Shown here piece after piece: positions 1 through 5,163 of a stretch of DNA of 5,163 nucleotides. Position numbers and translations under genes: made by a program. Position 1 is the first letter of the stretch, and every line of letters begins with the position of its first letter. This stretch comes from Verrucomicrobiota bacterium (GTDB lineage Bacteria; Verrucomicrobiota; Verrucomicrobiia; Verrucomicrobiales; DEV007): NCBI GenBank assembly GCA_027618625.1, contig JAQCER010000332.1, positions 1-5,163 of the forward strand, given 5' to 3'. The notes beneath the pieces were generated by a model that had not been told where the DNA came from, did no database searches, and saw nothing but the letters and a program-made list of their open reading frames with translations.

Positions 1-1
1 G

Positions 2-151
2 GTCTTCGGCTTCGATGGTGCGGATGATGTCGTCAAGCTGATTGCTGAAGGCAAGATCGTGGCGACGGGAATGCAGTTCCCGAAAGTCATGGCGGAAACA
101 GCAGCCGAAAGCGCCGACAAGTATATCAAAGGCGAGCGAAATTTCCCCCAG
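2..151 (+). pseudogene. C-terminal fragment of a periplasmic sugar-binding protein (RbsB-like)
   Basis: The reading frame is open from the left edge, so the gene begins outside the window. The 50 residues read [18 protein letters not shown], then [16 protein letters not shown], then [11 protein letters not shown]. This is the usual ending of ribose/LacI-type periplasmic binding proteins: a GFDG strand and ligand loop, an 'I..GK..AT..Q.P..M' segment, and a final helix ending in KGE. Such proteins deliver sugars to an ABC importer. In the family, a last strand of about 10-20 residues should follow. Here the frame instead continues into Arg/His-rich sequence with no family character until a stop at 329-331. 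The C-terminal strand therefore appears replaced. A frameshift alone would not explain it, because the next frame matches a different family (see the following entry). The family call is fairly firm; the pseudogene call depends on the junction. Confidence 0.6.
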
Positions 152-164
152 ACCCACCTCCCCC

Positions 165-344
165 GTCGCTGGACAACCCGTAGCGATCAACGACTTCGAC
201 CAGCAAAAGACATCGTTCACTGTTCCCAGAGATCGAGTCATGGCTCCAGGCACTGGCAGAATGCACATCATACTGGCGGGCACAGACCACGGATCTCCGC
301 GCCTCACTCGCTACGGCCGCGTGATCGTTGACGTTATTGAATAG
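165..344 (+). pseudogene. C-terminal remnant of a DUF1593/Sde182-like protein
   Basis: In the frame that ends at TAG 342-344, the translation contains [16 protein letters not shown], then [20 protein letters not shown], then VIVDVIE. This resembles the final beta-sandwich segment of DUF1593 (Sde182-like, cellulose-binding or nucleoside-hydrolase-like) proteins as I remember it: a KASFTVP strand, a 'HIILEVTD.G.P.LTRYRR' stretch and a closing VIVTV strand. The catalytic N-terminal part is absent. Upstream in the same frame the DNA is the out-of-frame sugar-binding protein, so this piece has no start of its own. It looks like a leftover from a deletion or recombination that fused two unrelated gene ends. 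The identification rests on remembered family motifs, so it is moderate. Confidence 0.5.
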
Positions 345-515
345 CAATATCGTTGAATGATTAGCCATACAACACACTGGCCCGCCATCACTTGGCTAGA
401 CCGCTTACATGCTGGGCTGCCACAAAGTTCCGGCATCTAATACAAAATGCACGCTAACGCACAAATTTCGCATTAGTAATTTGACTTCGATTCGATTGCT
501 GCTAATGCAGACCAC
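345..515 (+). promoter_or_regulatory. Intergenic control region upstream of the metal-uptake operon
   Basis: No gene is visible in these 171 bases. They sit between the remnant gene ends and the porin gene and must hold the operon promoter. A TTGACT hexamer at 481-486 could be a -35 element, but nothing close to TATAAT lies 16-18 nt further on; the best is TAATGC at 503-508. The promoter therefore cannot be fixed from sequence. No Shine-Dalgarno-like purine run precedes the ATG at 516. The region also contains the repeated half-sites described in the next entry. Confidence 0.45.
454..508 (+). promoter_or_regulatory. Candidate operator: CTAAYGC half-sites, possible Zur/Fur-family site
   Basis: CTAACGC at 454-460 faces GCATTAG at 470-476 across 9 nt. 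This is a 23-bp dyad with one mismatch between the half-sites, in the size range of Fur/Zur boxes. A third copy, CTAATGC at 502-508, is an exact inverted partner of 470-476, only 7 nt before the porin start. Three related half-sites within 55 bp, directly upstream of a metal transporter operon, suggest a repressor site. Zinc-responsive Zur is the obvious candidate from context, but the half-site does not match a consensus I can name. Confidence 0.4.
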
Positions 516-1799
516 ATGCAACAATCATTTTATGTAGTTACTGGAATACTGGCCATTGCGTCATTTGCTCTGGCCGGAGAAAACGCCACCGAACGACTGG
601 ACATCAATGAGCCGACCGTTCCAGCGGCGTCGACCGATCTCTGGACGGGCGAAGGAGTGAGCCTCGGCGGTATCCTCTTTCCCCACGTGCATCTCAATTC
701 GGCGTTCGGCACGTCCACGTCAGACGACATTGTTGATCAGGTCGCCATTGGGCATCATGACCCGAACCGCGAGGGCTTCACGATGCAGAACCTCGAATTG
801 GGCACCTCATTGCGGCTCGGAGAATACCTTGAGGGCTTCGCGACCTATGCAGCTGTAGTCGATCTGGACGATGAATGGTCAGGTGGGTGGGAAGAAGCGT
901 TCCTTAAAGTGAAGTCGCTGCCAGGTGGTTTCGAACTCCGCGGCGGCCGCTACTTCAATCGATTCGGATTTTACAACGCGGTGCATCCGCATGGCTATTT
1001 CTTCGTTGACAAGGATCTTCTAGAGGGTCGCATTTTGGGTGAAGACAGCTTGGCCACAGAGGGCGGCGAGATTACCTGGCGCTTGCCAACACCGTTCACG
1101 AGCGCGTTGTCCTATTCCTTTGGAACTGCCGTTGTCGAAGGGCACGGTGACGAACACGAGAAGGAGGAGGAACCGCCTTTCGAGGCCGAAGGCGCAGCGT
1201 TTTCCAACGATTTACATAACCTTCACTGGCTGGCGAAATGGGACTACAACGACTTCCACCAATTCTCCGGCCACCTGTCCGCCGCATGGGGAGACAACGC
1301 GTTTGCCAGAGATACCTCGGCCTACACTGTGGGCGTTGAATACCTGTGGAGGGAGAACGGCTACGAGCCAGGTGGTCGCCACCTGCGCTGGCGCACGGCT
1401 GCAATGATGCGCGACATCAATGCGATCTCTGGCCACCTGCCAGGCGAAGAAGAGGAAGAAGAGGAACTCCACGAGGAGGAGGACGAGCATCACGAAGAGG
1501 ACGAGCACGAAGAGGAGGAGGCACGATCTGCCAGCCTCTCGGAATGGGGTTTATCCTCGTCACTGCACTATGGCTGGAACGACTCCCTGGAAACGGGGTT
1601 GGGCGTTGCCTGGGTGGAAGGGATCGCTCCGGCGGGCCTCGACGAGCGCCTGCGCCTGTCGCCCGTGATGACCTTTCGACCGACCCGAAATACGAATCTT
1701 AAACTTCAGTATAACTTCGATCGCCTTAGCGGCAACCAGGACGAGCACAGCGTCTGGTTAGGGTTCGGTTTCAATTGGGGTGGGGGCGAAGTGCGTTAA
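516..1799 (+). CDS. Outer-membrane beta-barrel (porin-like) protein with His/Glu-rich loops
   Basis: The 427-residue protein starts with a signal peptide: hydrophobic residues about 6-19, likely cleavage after Ala-20 (FALA|GE). The rest alternates polar and hydrophobic strands rich in Gly and aromatics, as expected for an outer-membrane barrel, and ends with VWLGFGFNW near the C-terminus. Residues about 145-175 contain RYFNRFG, then NAVHPHGYFFVD, then a GR.LGED segment. This resembles the 'FFTRFG..N..HPH.WDFVDQPL..R.LG' block of a family of uncharacterised porin-like proteins. Two predicted loops are loaded with acidic and histidine residues: about 207-225 (GHGDEHEKEEE) and 311-335 (25 residues, almost all Glu/Asp/His). 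Such loops commonly bind transition metals. As the gene is followed after 29 nt by a zinc-type ABC importer, a role in moving or concentrating zinc at the outer membrane is inferred. The start is the only ATG after the stop at 477-479 that keeps the signal peptide; it lacks a visible ribosome binding site. The ligand specificity is unproven. Confidence 0.8.
   Translation: MQQSFYVVTGILAIASFALAGENATERLDINEPTVPAASTDLWTGEGVSLGGILFPHVHLNSAFGTSTSDDIVDQVAIGHHDPNREGFTMQNLELGTSLRLGEYLEGFATYAAVVDLDDEWSGGWEEAFLKVKSLPGGFELRGGRYFNRFGFYNAVHPHGYFFVDKDLLEGRILGEDSLATEGGEITWRLPTPFTSALSYSFGTAVVEGHGDEHEKEEEPPFEAEGAAFSNDLHNLHWLAKWDYNDFHQFSGHLSAAWGDNAFARDTSAYTVGVEYLWRENGYEPGGRHLRWRTAAMMRDINAISGHLPGEEEEEEELHEEEDEHHEEDEHEEEEARSASLSEWGLSSSLHYGWNDSLETGLGVAWVEGIAPAGLDERLRLSPVMTFRPTRNTNLKLQYNFDRLSGNQDEHSVWLGFGFNWGGGEVR
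1446..1520 (+). repeat. Low-complexity GA-rich tract encoding a Glu/Asp/His loop
   Basis: These 75 bases encode residues 311-335 of the outer-membrane protein, of which all but one (Leu-318) are Glu, Asp or His. The coding strand is nearly all purine, built from irregular GAA/GAG codons broken by CAC/CAT. It is not a perfect tandem repeat, but it is compositionally unlike the rest of the gene and could vary in length between strains. Confidence 0.7.
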
Positions 1800-1828
1800 A
1801 TACCGACTGAAGCAGCGAAATACCAACG

Positions 1829-2749
1829 ATGAATATCAAACGATCCCTAATCATTCTCGGCAGCGCCCTATTGCTGCTCGGGGCCACCGCTCACTCTTTG
1901 GAGCTGAAAGTTTCTACCACGCATCCCTTGCTTTCCGATCTGGTGAGACAAGTAGGAGGCGATGCTGTCGAGGTCATTGATCTGCTCAAACCCGGAGGCG
2001 ATGTCCACCACTTCGAGCCGAGCGCCAGTGACCTGCGTGCGATTCAAGGAGCGACGATTCTTTTCGCTTCGGGGAAAGACCTGGAACCTTACCTCGGGAA
2101 GCTAAAGGACTCATTGGGCGCGAACGTCACGATTGTGGAAGTGGGCAAGACCATTCCATCACTGAAAATTTCCGCCGACGATGCCCTCTTCCTGTGTTGT
2201 CCTGCGCACTCTGTTGGCAGCATCGATCCCCATTGGTGGCATAGTGCGGACAATATGGCACGTGCCGCAGGGGTCGTTGCAAAGGCGCTGATCGAAGCTG
2301 ATCCGGTTCACAAATCCGACTACGCAAAGCGCGGGAAGGAAACCGCAGCACGGATGAAAGCGCTGAAAAAATGGGCGCAGACCGAGATTTCCGCGATTCC
2401 CAAGGAGGATAGGAAACTGGTAACAGCACACGCCGCTTTCGGCTATTTCTGTAAGGAATACGCCTTTCGCTTCGTTCCGATCATGGGACTGGCGCGGGAA
2501 GAGGACTACTCGGCAAAGTTCGTCGCTGAAGCGTTGAAGGTCATCCGCGATGAGAAGATCCGGGCCGTTTTTCCCGAAGATCAGGCCAATCCAAAGATTC
2601 TGCGGGAGATAGCACAACAAACTGGCATCAAGCTGGCCTCGCCCCTAATCGCTGATGGCACAAAGCCGGGAGCAGGATCGACCTTTGAGGGGATGCTCAG
2701 GCACAATGTCGGCACGATTTTGAAGGCATTGAAGCCGACCAAGAAATGA
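1829..2749 (+). CDS. znuA: Metal ABC transporter substrate-binding protein (ZnuA/TroA family, probably zinc)
   Basis: The 306-residue periplasmic protein captures a divalent metal and hands it to the permease. The N-terminus is a signal peptide (MNIKRS, then a Leu-rich core to about residue 18, with cleavage near Ala-21 or Ser-23). The cluster A-I fold is recognised by KVSTTHPLLSDLV, GGDVHHFEPSASDL, IDPHWWHSADN, TAHAAFGYF and ADGTKPGAGSTF. By alignment with family members from memory, the metal ligands are His-60, His-135, His-201 and Asp-276. A His rather than Glu at the third position favours zinc over manganese; this is family knowledge, not proof. The His-rich loop common in zinc binders before the second ligand is missing; a short FLCCPAHS segment (Cys-123, Cys-124, His-127) stands there instead. 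The length is normal. No strong ribosome site precedes the start. The stop overlaps the next start as ATGA, implying coupling. Confidence 0.9.
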   Translation: MNIKRSLIILGSALLLLGATAHSLELKVSTTHPLLSDLVRQVGGDAVEVIDLLKPGGDVHHFEPSASDLRAIQGATILFASGKDLEPYLGKLKDSLGANVTIVEVGKTIPSLKISADDALFLCCPAHSVGSIDPHWWHSADNMARAAGVVAKALIEADPVHKSDYAKRGKETAARMKALKKWAQTEISAIPKEDRKLVTAHAAFGYFCKEYAFRFVPIMGLAREEDYSAKFVAEALKVIRDEKIRAVFPEDQANPKILREIAQQTGIKLASPLIADGTKPGAGSTFEGMLRHNVGTILKALKPTKK

Positions 2750-3180
2750 AAGGCTCTCCAGTCTTCCGCACGCTTGCGGCGGTTGTCGGCTTGGTGTCTA
2801 TTGGTATCGTGCTGTTCCGGATCACTCAGGCGAACGACCGAACCTCGACGGTTTCGGCCGAACGTGCGGTTACTGCGACAGCAGTTCCGGCGTTGATTCG
2901 TATTCGCACGTCGCACCCACCACAGTCGTTGACCTTGCGCCAGGAGAGTAGGATTATCGCAGAGTTCAAAAATTCTCAGGATCAGGAATGGGAGATTGAG
3001 AGCAGTCTCACTGACCCTGCTGATGGTGTGGAGCTGCTGCTTGAAGCGAATTGGGAGGATGGGCCGGATCACGTTGCTGTTACAGTGGAACTTGAGCCGG
3101 ACGCGCTTGAGGCAAAGTCGCACACGGAGTGGTCGGACAGCGATGAACTCAGCGTCTTCCTCGACTTTCGCTGGCCATGA
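2746..3180 (+). CDS. Membrane-anchored periplasmic protein of unknown function in the metal operon
   Basis: I do not recognise this 144-residue protein. The N-terminus (Lys-2, Arg-8, then a hydrophobic run about 9-24) is an uncleaved anchor or signal sequence: there is no clear cleavage motif and no lipobox cysteine. A Ser/Thr/Ala-rich linker to about residue 48 leads into a domain with alternating strand-like segments (ALIRIRT, SLTLRQESRIIAEF, EWEIESSL, VELLLEAN, HVAVTVEL, LSVFLDFRW), which suggests a small beta-sandwich facing the periplasm. It is acidic and has only three scattered His residues and no Cys, so a metal-storage role is not indicated by composition. The start overlaps the znuA stop (ATGA) and the stop overlaps the first ATG available for the ATPase. 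It is thus embedded in the transporter operon. A role as an accessory factor for the binding protein, permease or outer-membrane partner is only a guess from position. Confidence 0.75.
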   Translation: MKGSPVFRTLAAVVGLVSIGIVLFRITQANDRTSTVSAERAVTATAVPALIRIRTSHPPQSLTLRQESRIIAEFKNSQDQEWEIESSLTDPADGVELLLEANWEDGPDHVAVTVELEPDALEAKSHTEWSDSDELSVFLDFRWP

Positions 3181-3968
3181 GTGATCGGGACCAACACATC
3201 TGCTGGGGTGCCGAAGGAGGAACTTGCCATGGCTACGGAAAGCATCGACTGGACGCTTCATCTTTGACCGTTGCTTATGGCGAGACGCTCGCAGTGGATC
3301 AGGTTTCCTTCAGTGCTCAGTGCGGGTGCCGTCTGGCCTTGCTGGGCCCTAACGGGGCGGGAAAGAGCAGCTTATTGAAGGCACTCGCTGGTGTCGTGCA
3401 ACCGAAATCCGGCACGGTGGTATGGCGGGAGGCACCAATGCACAAGGCGCACCATGAGATCGCCTACCTTCCTCAGCGAGGTGAAATTGACTGGAATTTC
3501 CCCATCACGGTACGGGGCCTCGTCGAGATGGGACGCTTCGCTCAACTTGGCAACTGGCGGTCGTTTCGCAAACACGACCGTGAGATGGTGACACGGGCAC
3601 TTGAAACGATGGAGATGACGGATCTGATGAATCGCCAGATTGGAGAGCTCAGCGGCGGCCAGCAACAGCGCGCATTCATCGCGCGCGCCTTGGCTCAGGA
3701 AGCGCATGTCCTCTTACTCGACGAGCCATTCACCGGCTTGGACACGCCCGCGCGGGAAACCCTGGGAAAACTGTTAGGGCAACTGGCCGGAGAAGGCAGG
3801 CTCCTCATCGCCAGCCATCATGATCTGAGCACGGCCCCGACACTCTTTGACGAAGCACTCCTTCTGAACCGAAATACGATCGCTCATGGTGCCATTCAAG
3901 ACGTGTTGACCGACGATCACCTGACCGCTGCATATGGAGGCGTTATTACCCAAAACCTCAACGCATGA
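3177..3968 (+). CDS. znuC: Metal ABC transporter ATP-binding protein (ZnuC/TroB family)
   Basis: This cytoplasmic ATPase powers metal import with the downstream permease. Numbered from ATG 3177 (263 residues), it has Walker A GPNGAGKS at 57-64, the Q-loop YLPQRGEIDWNFPITV around Gln-100, the signature LSGGQ at 158-162, Walker B VLLLDE at 178-183, a TGLD D-loop, and the switch histidine in ASHHD (His-215). The 'IDWNFPITV' string after the Q-loop is typical of the TroB/SitB branch for Mn/Zn/Fe. The nucleotide-binding domain is intact. The N-terminus is doubtful: residues 1-28 from ATG 3177 do not look like the family, whose first strand here is SSLTVAYGETLAVDQVSF (from residue 28). A perfect AAGGAGG at 3214-3220 lies 8 nt before ATG 3229, which is in another frame and reads MATESIDWTLHL before a stop at 3265-3267. 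Those residues look like a normal family N-terminus, so one base may be missing between 3229 and 3264. The ATGA overlap with the upstream stop still permits a start at 3177. Confidence 0.88.
   Translation: MSDRDQHICWGAEGGTCHGYGKHRLDASSLTVAYGETLAVDQVSFSAQCGCRLALLGPNGAGKSSLLKALAGVVQPKSGTVVWREAPMHKAHHEIAYLPQRGEIDWNFPITVRGLVEMGRFAQLGNWRSFRKHDREMVTRALETMEMTDLMNRQIGELSGGQQQRAFIARALAQEAHVLLLDEPFTGLDTPARETLGKLLGQLAGEGRLLIASHHDLSTAPTLFDEALLLNRNTIAHGAIQDVLTDDHLTAAYGGVITQNLNA
3214..3231 (+). promoter_or_regulatory. Strong Shine-Dalgarno and ATG out of frame with the ATPase
   Basis: AAGGAGG at 3214-3220, an 8-nt spacer and ATG at 3229-3231 form an ideal ribosome binding site, the best in the window; the other starts here have none. 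The frame it opens gives only 12 codons and stops at TGA 3265-3267. That stop overlaps TTG 3264-3266, which is in the ATPase frame, so a leader followed by reinitiation is also conceivable. The simplest reading is that this was the original znuC start. Confidence 0.6.
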
Positions 3969-4807
3969 TTGAGGCGATCCAGGAATGTCTAACGATGCCG
4001 ATCTGCCAGCGAGCGCTACTCGCGTGTTTGATGATTGGTTTTGCCAACGGCTACATCAGCGCGTTCATCGTTCTGAAACGCAGTGCACTGCGCGTAGGCA
4101 CCATCAGTCACGGCCTGCTCCCTGGGATCGCGCTGGCTGTGATGATTTTTGGATTGAGCCAGTGGAGTGTGCTCGCTGGAGCGATTGCCGCGGGTCTGTT
4201 CGTCGGTTTGGGCTCGCTTTTCCTGTCCCAACGTTCCCGAGTCGATCAGGACACCGCGCTCGGGATCCTTTACACGGCCGGATTTGCTGGCGGGCTCATC
4301 CTGATCGCCAAACTTGGCATTCGCCAAAAGCTCGATGAATGGTTGTTCGGTGGTTTGTTAGGGATGGCGGACGCTGACTTGTGGATCGCTTTCATCATCA
4401 GCGCCATCGCCGTCATCGTGCTCACCGCCTATCAGCGCTCGATCCTGCTCATGCTCTTCGAGCCTAACATCGCCGCCAGTCTTGGCGTCCCGGTGCGTGC
4501 CTTGAACTATGTCCTTTTTGGCGTGACCATCCTTGCTCTGGTATCCAGCCTGCAAGCCGTTGGCTGCATCCTCAGCGTCGGACTGCTCGTCAGCCCAGCT
4601 GCCACGGTCGCACTTTTTTCCAAAGACGCTTCGAAGCTGTTTCTTGGCGGAGGCTTGGTTGGTGCACTCGGCTCGTGCCTCGGCTTCATTCTTGCCTATC
4701 GCCTCGACTGGCCAGCGGGCTCGACCATCGTGTTCCTCTTGGGCTCATTGTTTCTTATCGGCTATCTATTTATCTATTTTCGTCGAAGCTTTTTCAGGCA
4801 CGATTGA
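3965..4807 (+). CDS. znuB: Metal ABC transporter permease (ZnuB/TroC, ABC-3 family)
   Basis: This 280-residue inner-membrane protein forms the channel of the metal importer. Hydrophobic segments run throughout, giving about 7-9 membrane helices: roughly 17-36, 50-65, 67-87, 100-117, 137-156, 179-198, 200-217, 226-245 and 254-272. Family hallmarks are RALLACLMIGFANGYISAF at the start, SHGLLPGIAL (48-57, matching the conserved SHS.LPG.A), the cytoplasmic LFEPNIAASLG (164-174), which corresponds to the coupling region facing the ATPase, QAVGCILSVGLLVSPAATV (197-215), and DWPAGSTIVF near the end. Its start overlaps the ATPase stop (ATGA), so the two subunits are probably made in balance. No other strong start or ribosome site was seen. 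The length is normal for the family. The family is certain; zinc specificity is inherited from the binding protein. Confidence 0.92.
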   Translation: MIEAIQECLTMPICQRALLACLMIGFANGYISAFIVLKRSALRVGTISHGLLPGIALAVMIFGLSQWSVLAGAIAAGLFVGLGSLFLSQRSRVDQDTALGILYTAGFAGGLILIAKLGIRQKLDEWLFGGLLGMADADLWIAFIISAIAVIVLTAYQRSILLMLFEPNIAASLGVPVRALNYVLFGVTILALVSSLQAVGCILSVGLLVSPAATVALFSKDASKLFLGGGLVGALGSCLGFILAYRLDWPAGSTIVFLLGSLFLIGYLFIYFRRSFFRHD

Positions 4808-4814
4808 CTGAAAA
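4791..4814 (+). repeat. Inverted repeat across the znuB stop codon
   Basis: TTTTCAG at 4791-4797 is exactly complementary to CTGAAAA at 4808-4814, with a 10-nt loop that contains the TGA stop. The stem is AT-rich and no T-run follows, so it is a poor intrinsic terminator; it might protect the 3' end of the mRNA or be chance. Confidence 0.35.
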
Positions 4815-4826
4815 CAACCTTCGGCC

Positions 4827-4857
4827 ATCGCAACGACTAATACTAATCGCAACGACT
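4827..4857 (+). repeat. 12-bp direct repeat ATCGCAACGACT
   Basis: ATCGCAACGACT occurs at 4827-4838 and again at 4846-4857, with a 19-bp period. The 7-nt gap plus flanks also duplicate ACTAAT (4836-4841 and 4842-4847). It lies 20 nt after the znuB stop. It could be a small local duplication or the edge of a repeat family; no function can be read from it. Confidence 0.6.
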
Positions 4858-5043
4858 CGTTCGGCGACAATCCTGTCGGCAACATCATGATCGACCGACC
4901 TCATCGACCATGTATCCGCAAACGCCACCCAAGCCGCCCCGTTCCACCACTGCCCCCGGTCGCCACAATGAACGCTTATCGGGTTTTTCGTAAGTGCGAA
5001 TTTTATAGAAAATAGAGTTCAAACTTGCAATTCACGCGACGAC

Positions 5044-5065
5044 CTGTAGATTTTTGAAATTACAG
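5044..5065. repeat. AT-rich inverted repeat, possible operator
   Basis: CTGTA at 5044-5048 pairs with TACAG at 5061-5065, and inside it ATTT pairs with AAAT around a 3-nt loop, leaving a single bulged G. The 22-bp size and AT-rich centre would suit a regulator site for a gene to the right. It does not share the CTAAYGC half-site found upstream of the operon. Confidence 0.35.
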
Positions 5066-5163
5066 AAAACACCATAAGTCATGATTTTTATTCATTTAGC
5101 TAGTGCCTGGGAGAAAACGCGATTTTCGGGAATTTTCGAACATTCGACGGGCTTCGGCGGCGG

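Larger units (their letters stand above)
4808..5163. other. Non-coding stretch after the operon
   Basis: No convincing gene is visible in these 356 bases. The first part (to about 4920) is rich in CGAC/TCGA words and holds a 12-bp direct repeat. From about 4980 to 5110 the sequence becomes AT-rich, as is usual for a promoter region of a gene beyond the right edge. An ATG at 5081 opens a frame to the window end (27 codons, starting MIFIHLASAWEK), and on the minus strand a frame runs from the edge to a stop at 5092-5094. Neither has a ribosome site or family match that I recognise, so neither is called. No terminator with a GC stem and T-run was found. Confidence 0.5.

Noticed and set aside
481..508. 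TTGACT and TAATGC as a sigma-70 promoter for the operon.
   Set aside because: The -10 candidate matches the consensus poorly and would place transcription start almost at the ATG; kept only as a remark in the control region.
2581..3261. Long open frame on the minus strand (226 codons) across the znuA end and the unknown gene.
   Set aside because: It is antisense to znuA and the anchored protein; its translation is Arg-rich and resembles no family, as expected for a shadow frame in GC-rich DNA.
3262..3268. CTT TGA C, identical to the programmed +1 frameshift site of the release factor 2 gene, ends the short frame opened at ATG 3229.
   Set aside because: A +1 shift there leads into the third frame (GAC CGT TGC...), not the ATPase frame; a -1 shift would be needed. 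No SD-like stimulator lies at the short distance used in prfB.
4865..4878. CGACA-ATCC-TGTCG stem-loop after znuB, considered as a terminator.
   Set aside because: Only five base pairs and no T-run follows.
4973..4998. Possible hairpin CGCTTA...TAAGTGCG with a run of T in the loop, considered as a terminator.
   Set aside because: The pairing is broken by bulges, the T-run is in the loop rather than after the stem, and it is more than 160 nt past the last gene.
5081..5163. Possible 5' end of a gene starting at ATG 5081 and open to the window edge.
   Set aside because: Only 27 codons, no ribosome site and no recognisable sequence; too little to call.

Overview
The window holds a compact metal-uptake operon on the + strand, flanked by a degraded gene end on the left and an AT-rich non-coding stretch on the right. 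The organism looks like a Gram-negative, moderately GC-rich environmental bacterium: there is an outer-membrane beta-barrel protein plus a periplasmic binding protein. The left edge carries remnants of two sugar-related families, an RbsB-like sugar-binding protein and a DUF1593/Sde182-like C-terminus. I associate that mix with the Verrucomicrobiota/Planctomycetota group. This placement is an inference with low confidence.

Layout. Positions 2-151 encode the C-terminal end of a periplasmic sugar-binding protein that loses its family pattern abruptly. From about 165 to 344, in another frame, lies what looks like the last piece of a DUF1593-type protein. The gap 345-515 contains no gene but has repeated CTAAYGC half-sites, including a 23-bp dyad, and is the likely control region of the operon. 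Five genes follow: an outer-membrane porin-like protein with His/Glu-rich loops (516-1799); a ZnuA/TroA-type metal-binding protein (1829-2749); a membrane-anchored protein of unknown function (2746-3180); an ABC ATPase (3177-3968); and an ABC-3 family permease (3965-4807). The last four are joined by 4-nt ATGA stop/start overlaps, so they are very probably translationally coupled. Positions 4808-5163 show no convincing gene; they hold a 12-bp direct repeat and a short AT-rich inverted repeat.

How the genes fit together (inference): the porin-like protein would let in or concentrate metal at the cell surface through its acidic/histidine loops. The binding protein would capture it in the periplasm with a His-His-His-Asp site, which favours zinc over manganese. 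The permease and ATPase would then import it. The 144-residue anchored protein sits inside the transporter operon and is the main unknown; an accessory role in periplasmic metal handling is the simplest guess.

Two points deserve attention. First, the start of the ATPase gene is in conflict: a perfect AAGGAGG site precedes an ATG in a different frame from the ATPase, so a one-base lesion, a sequencing error or an unusual initiation arrangement is possible. Second, the porin plus the unknown anchored protein make this a non-standard version of a zinc uptake locus.
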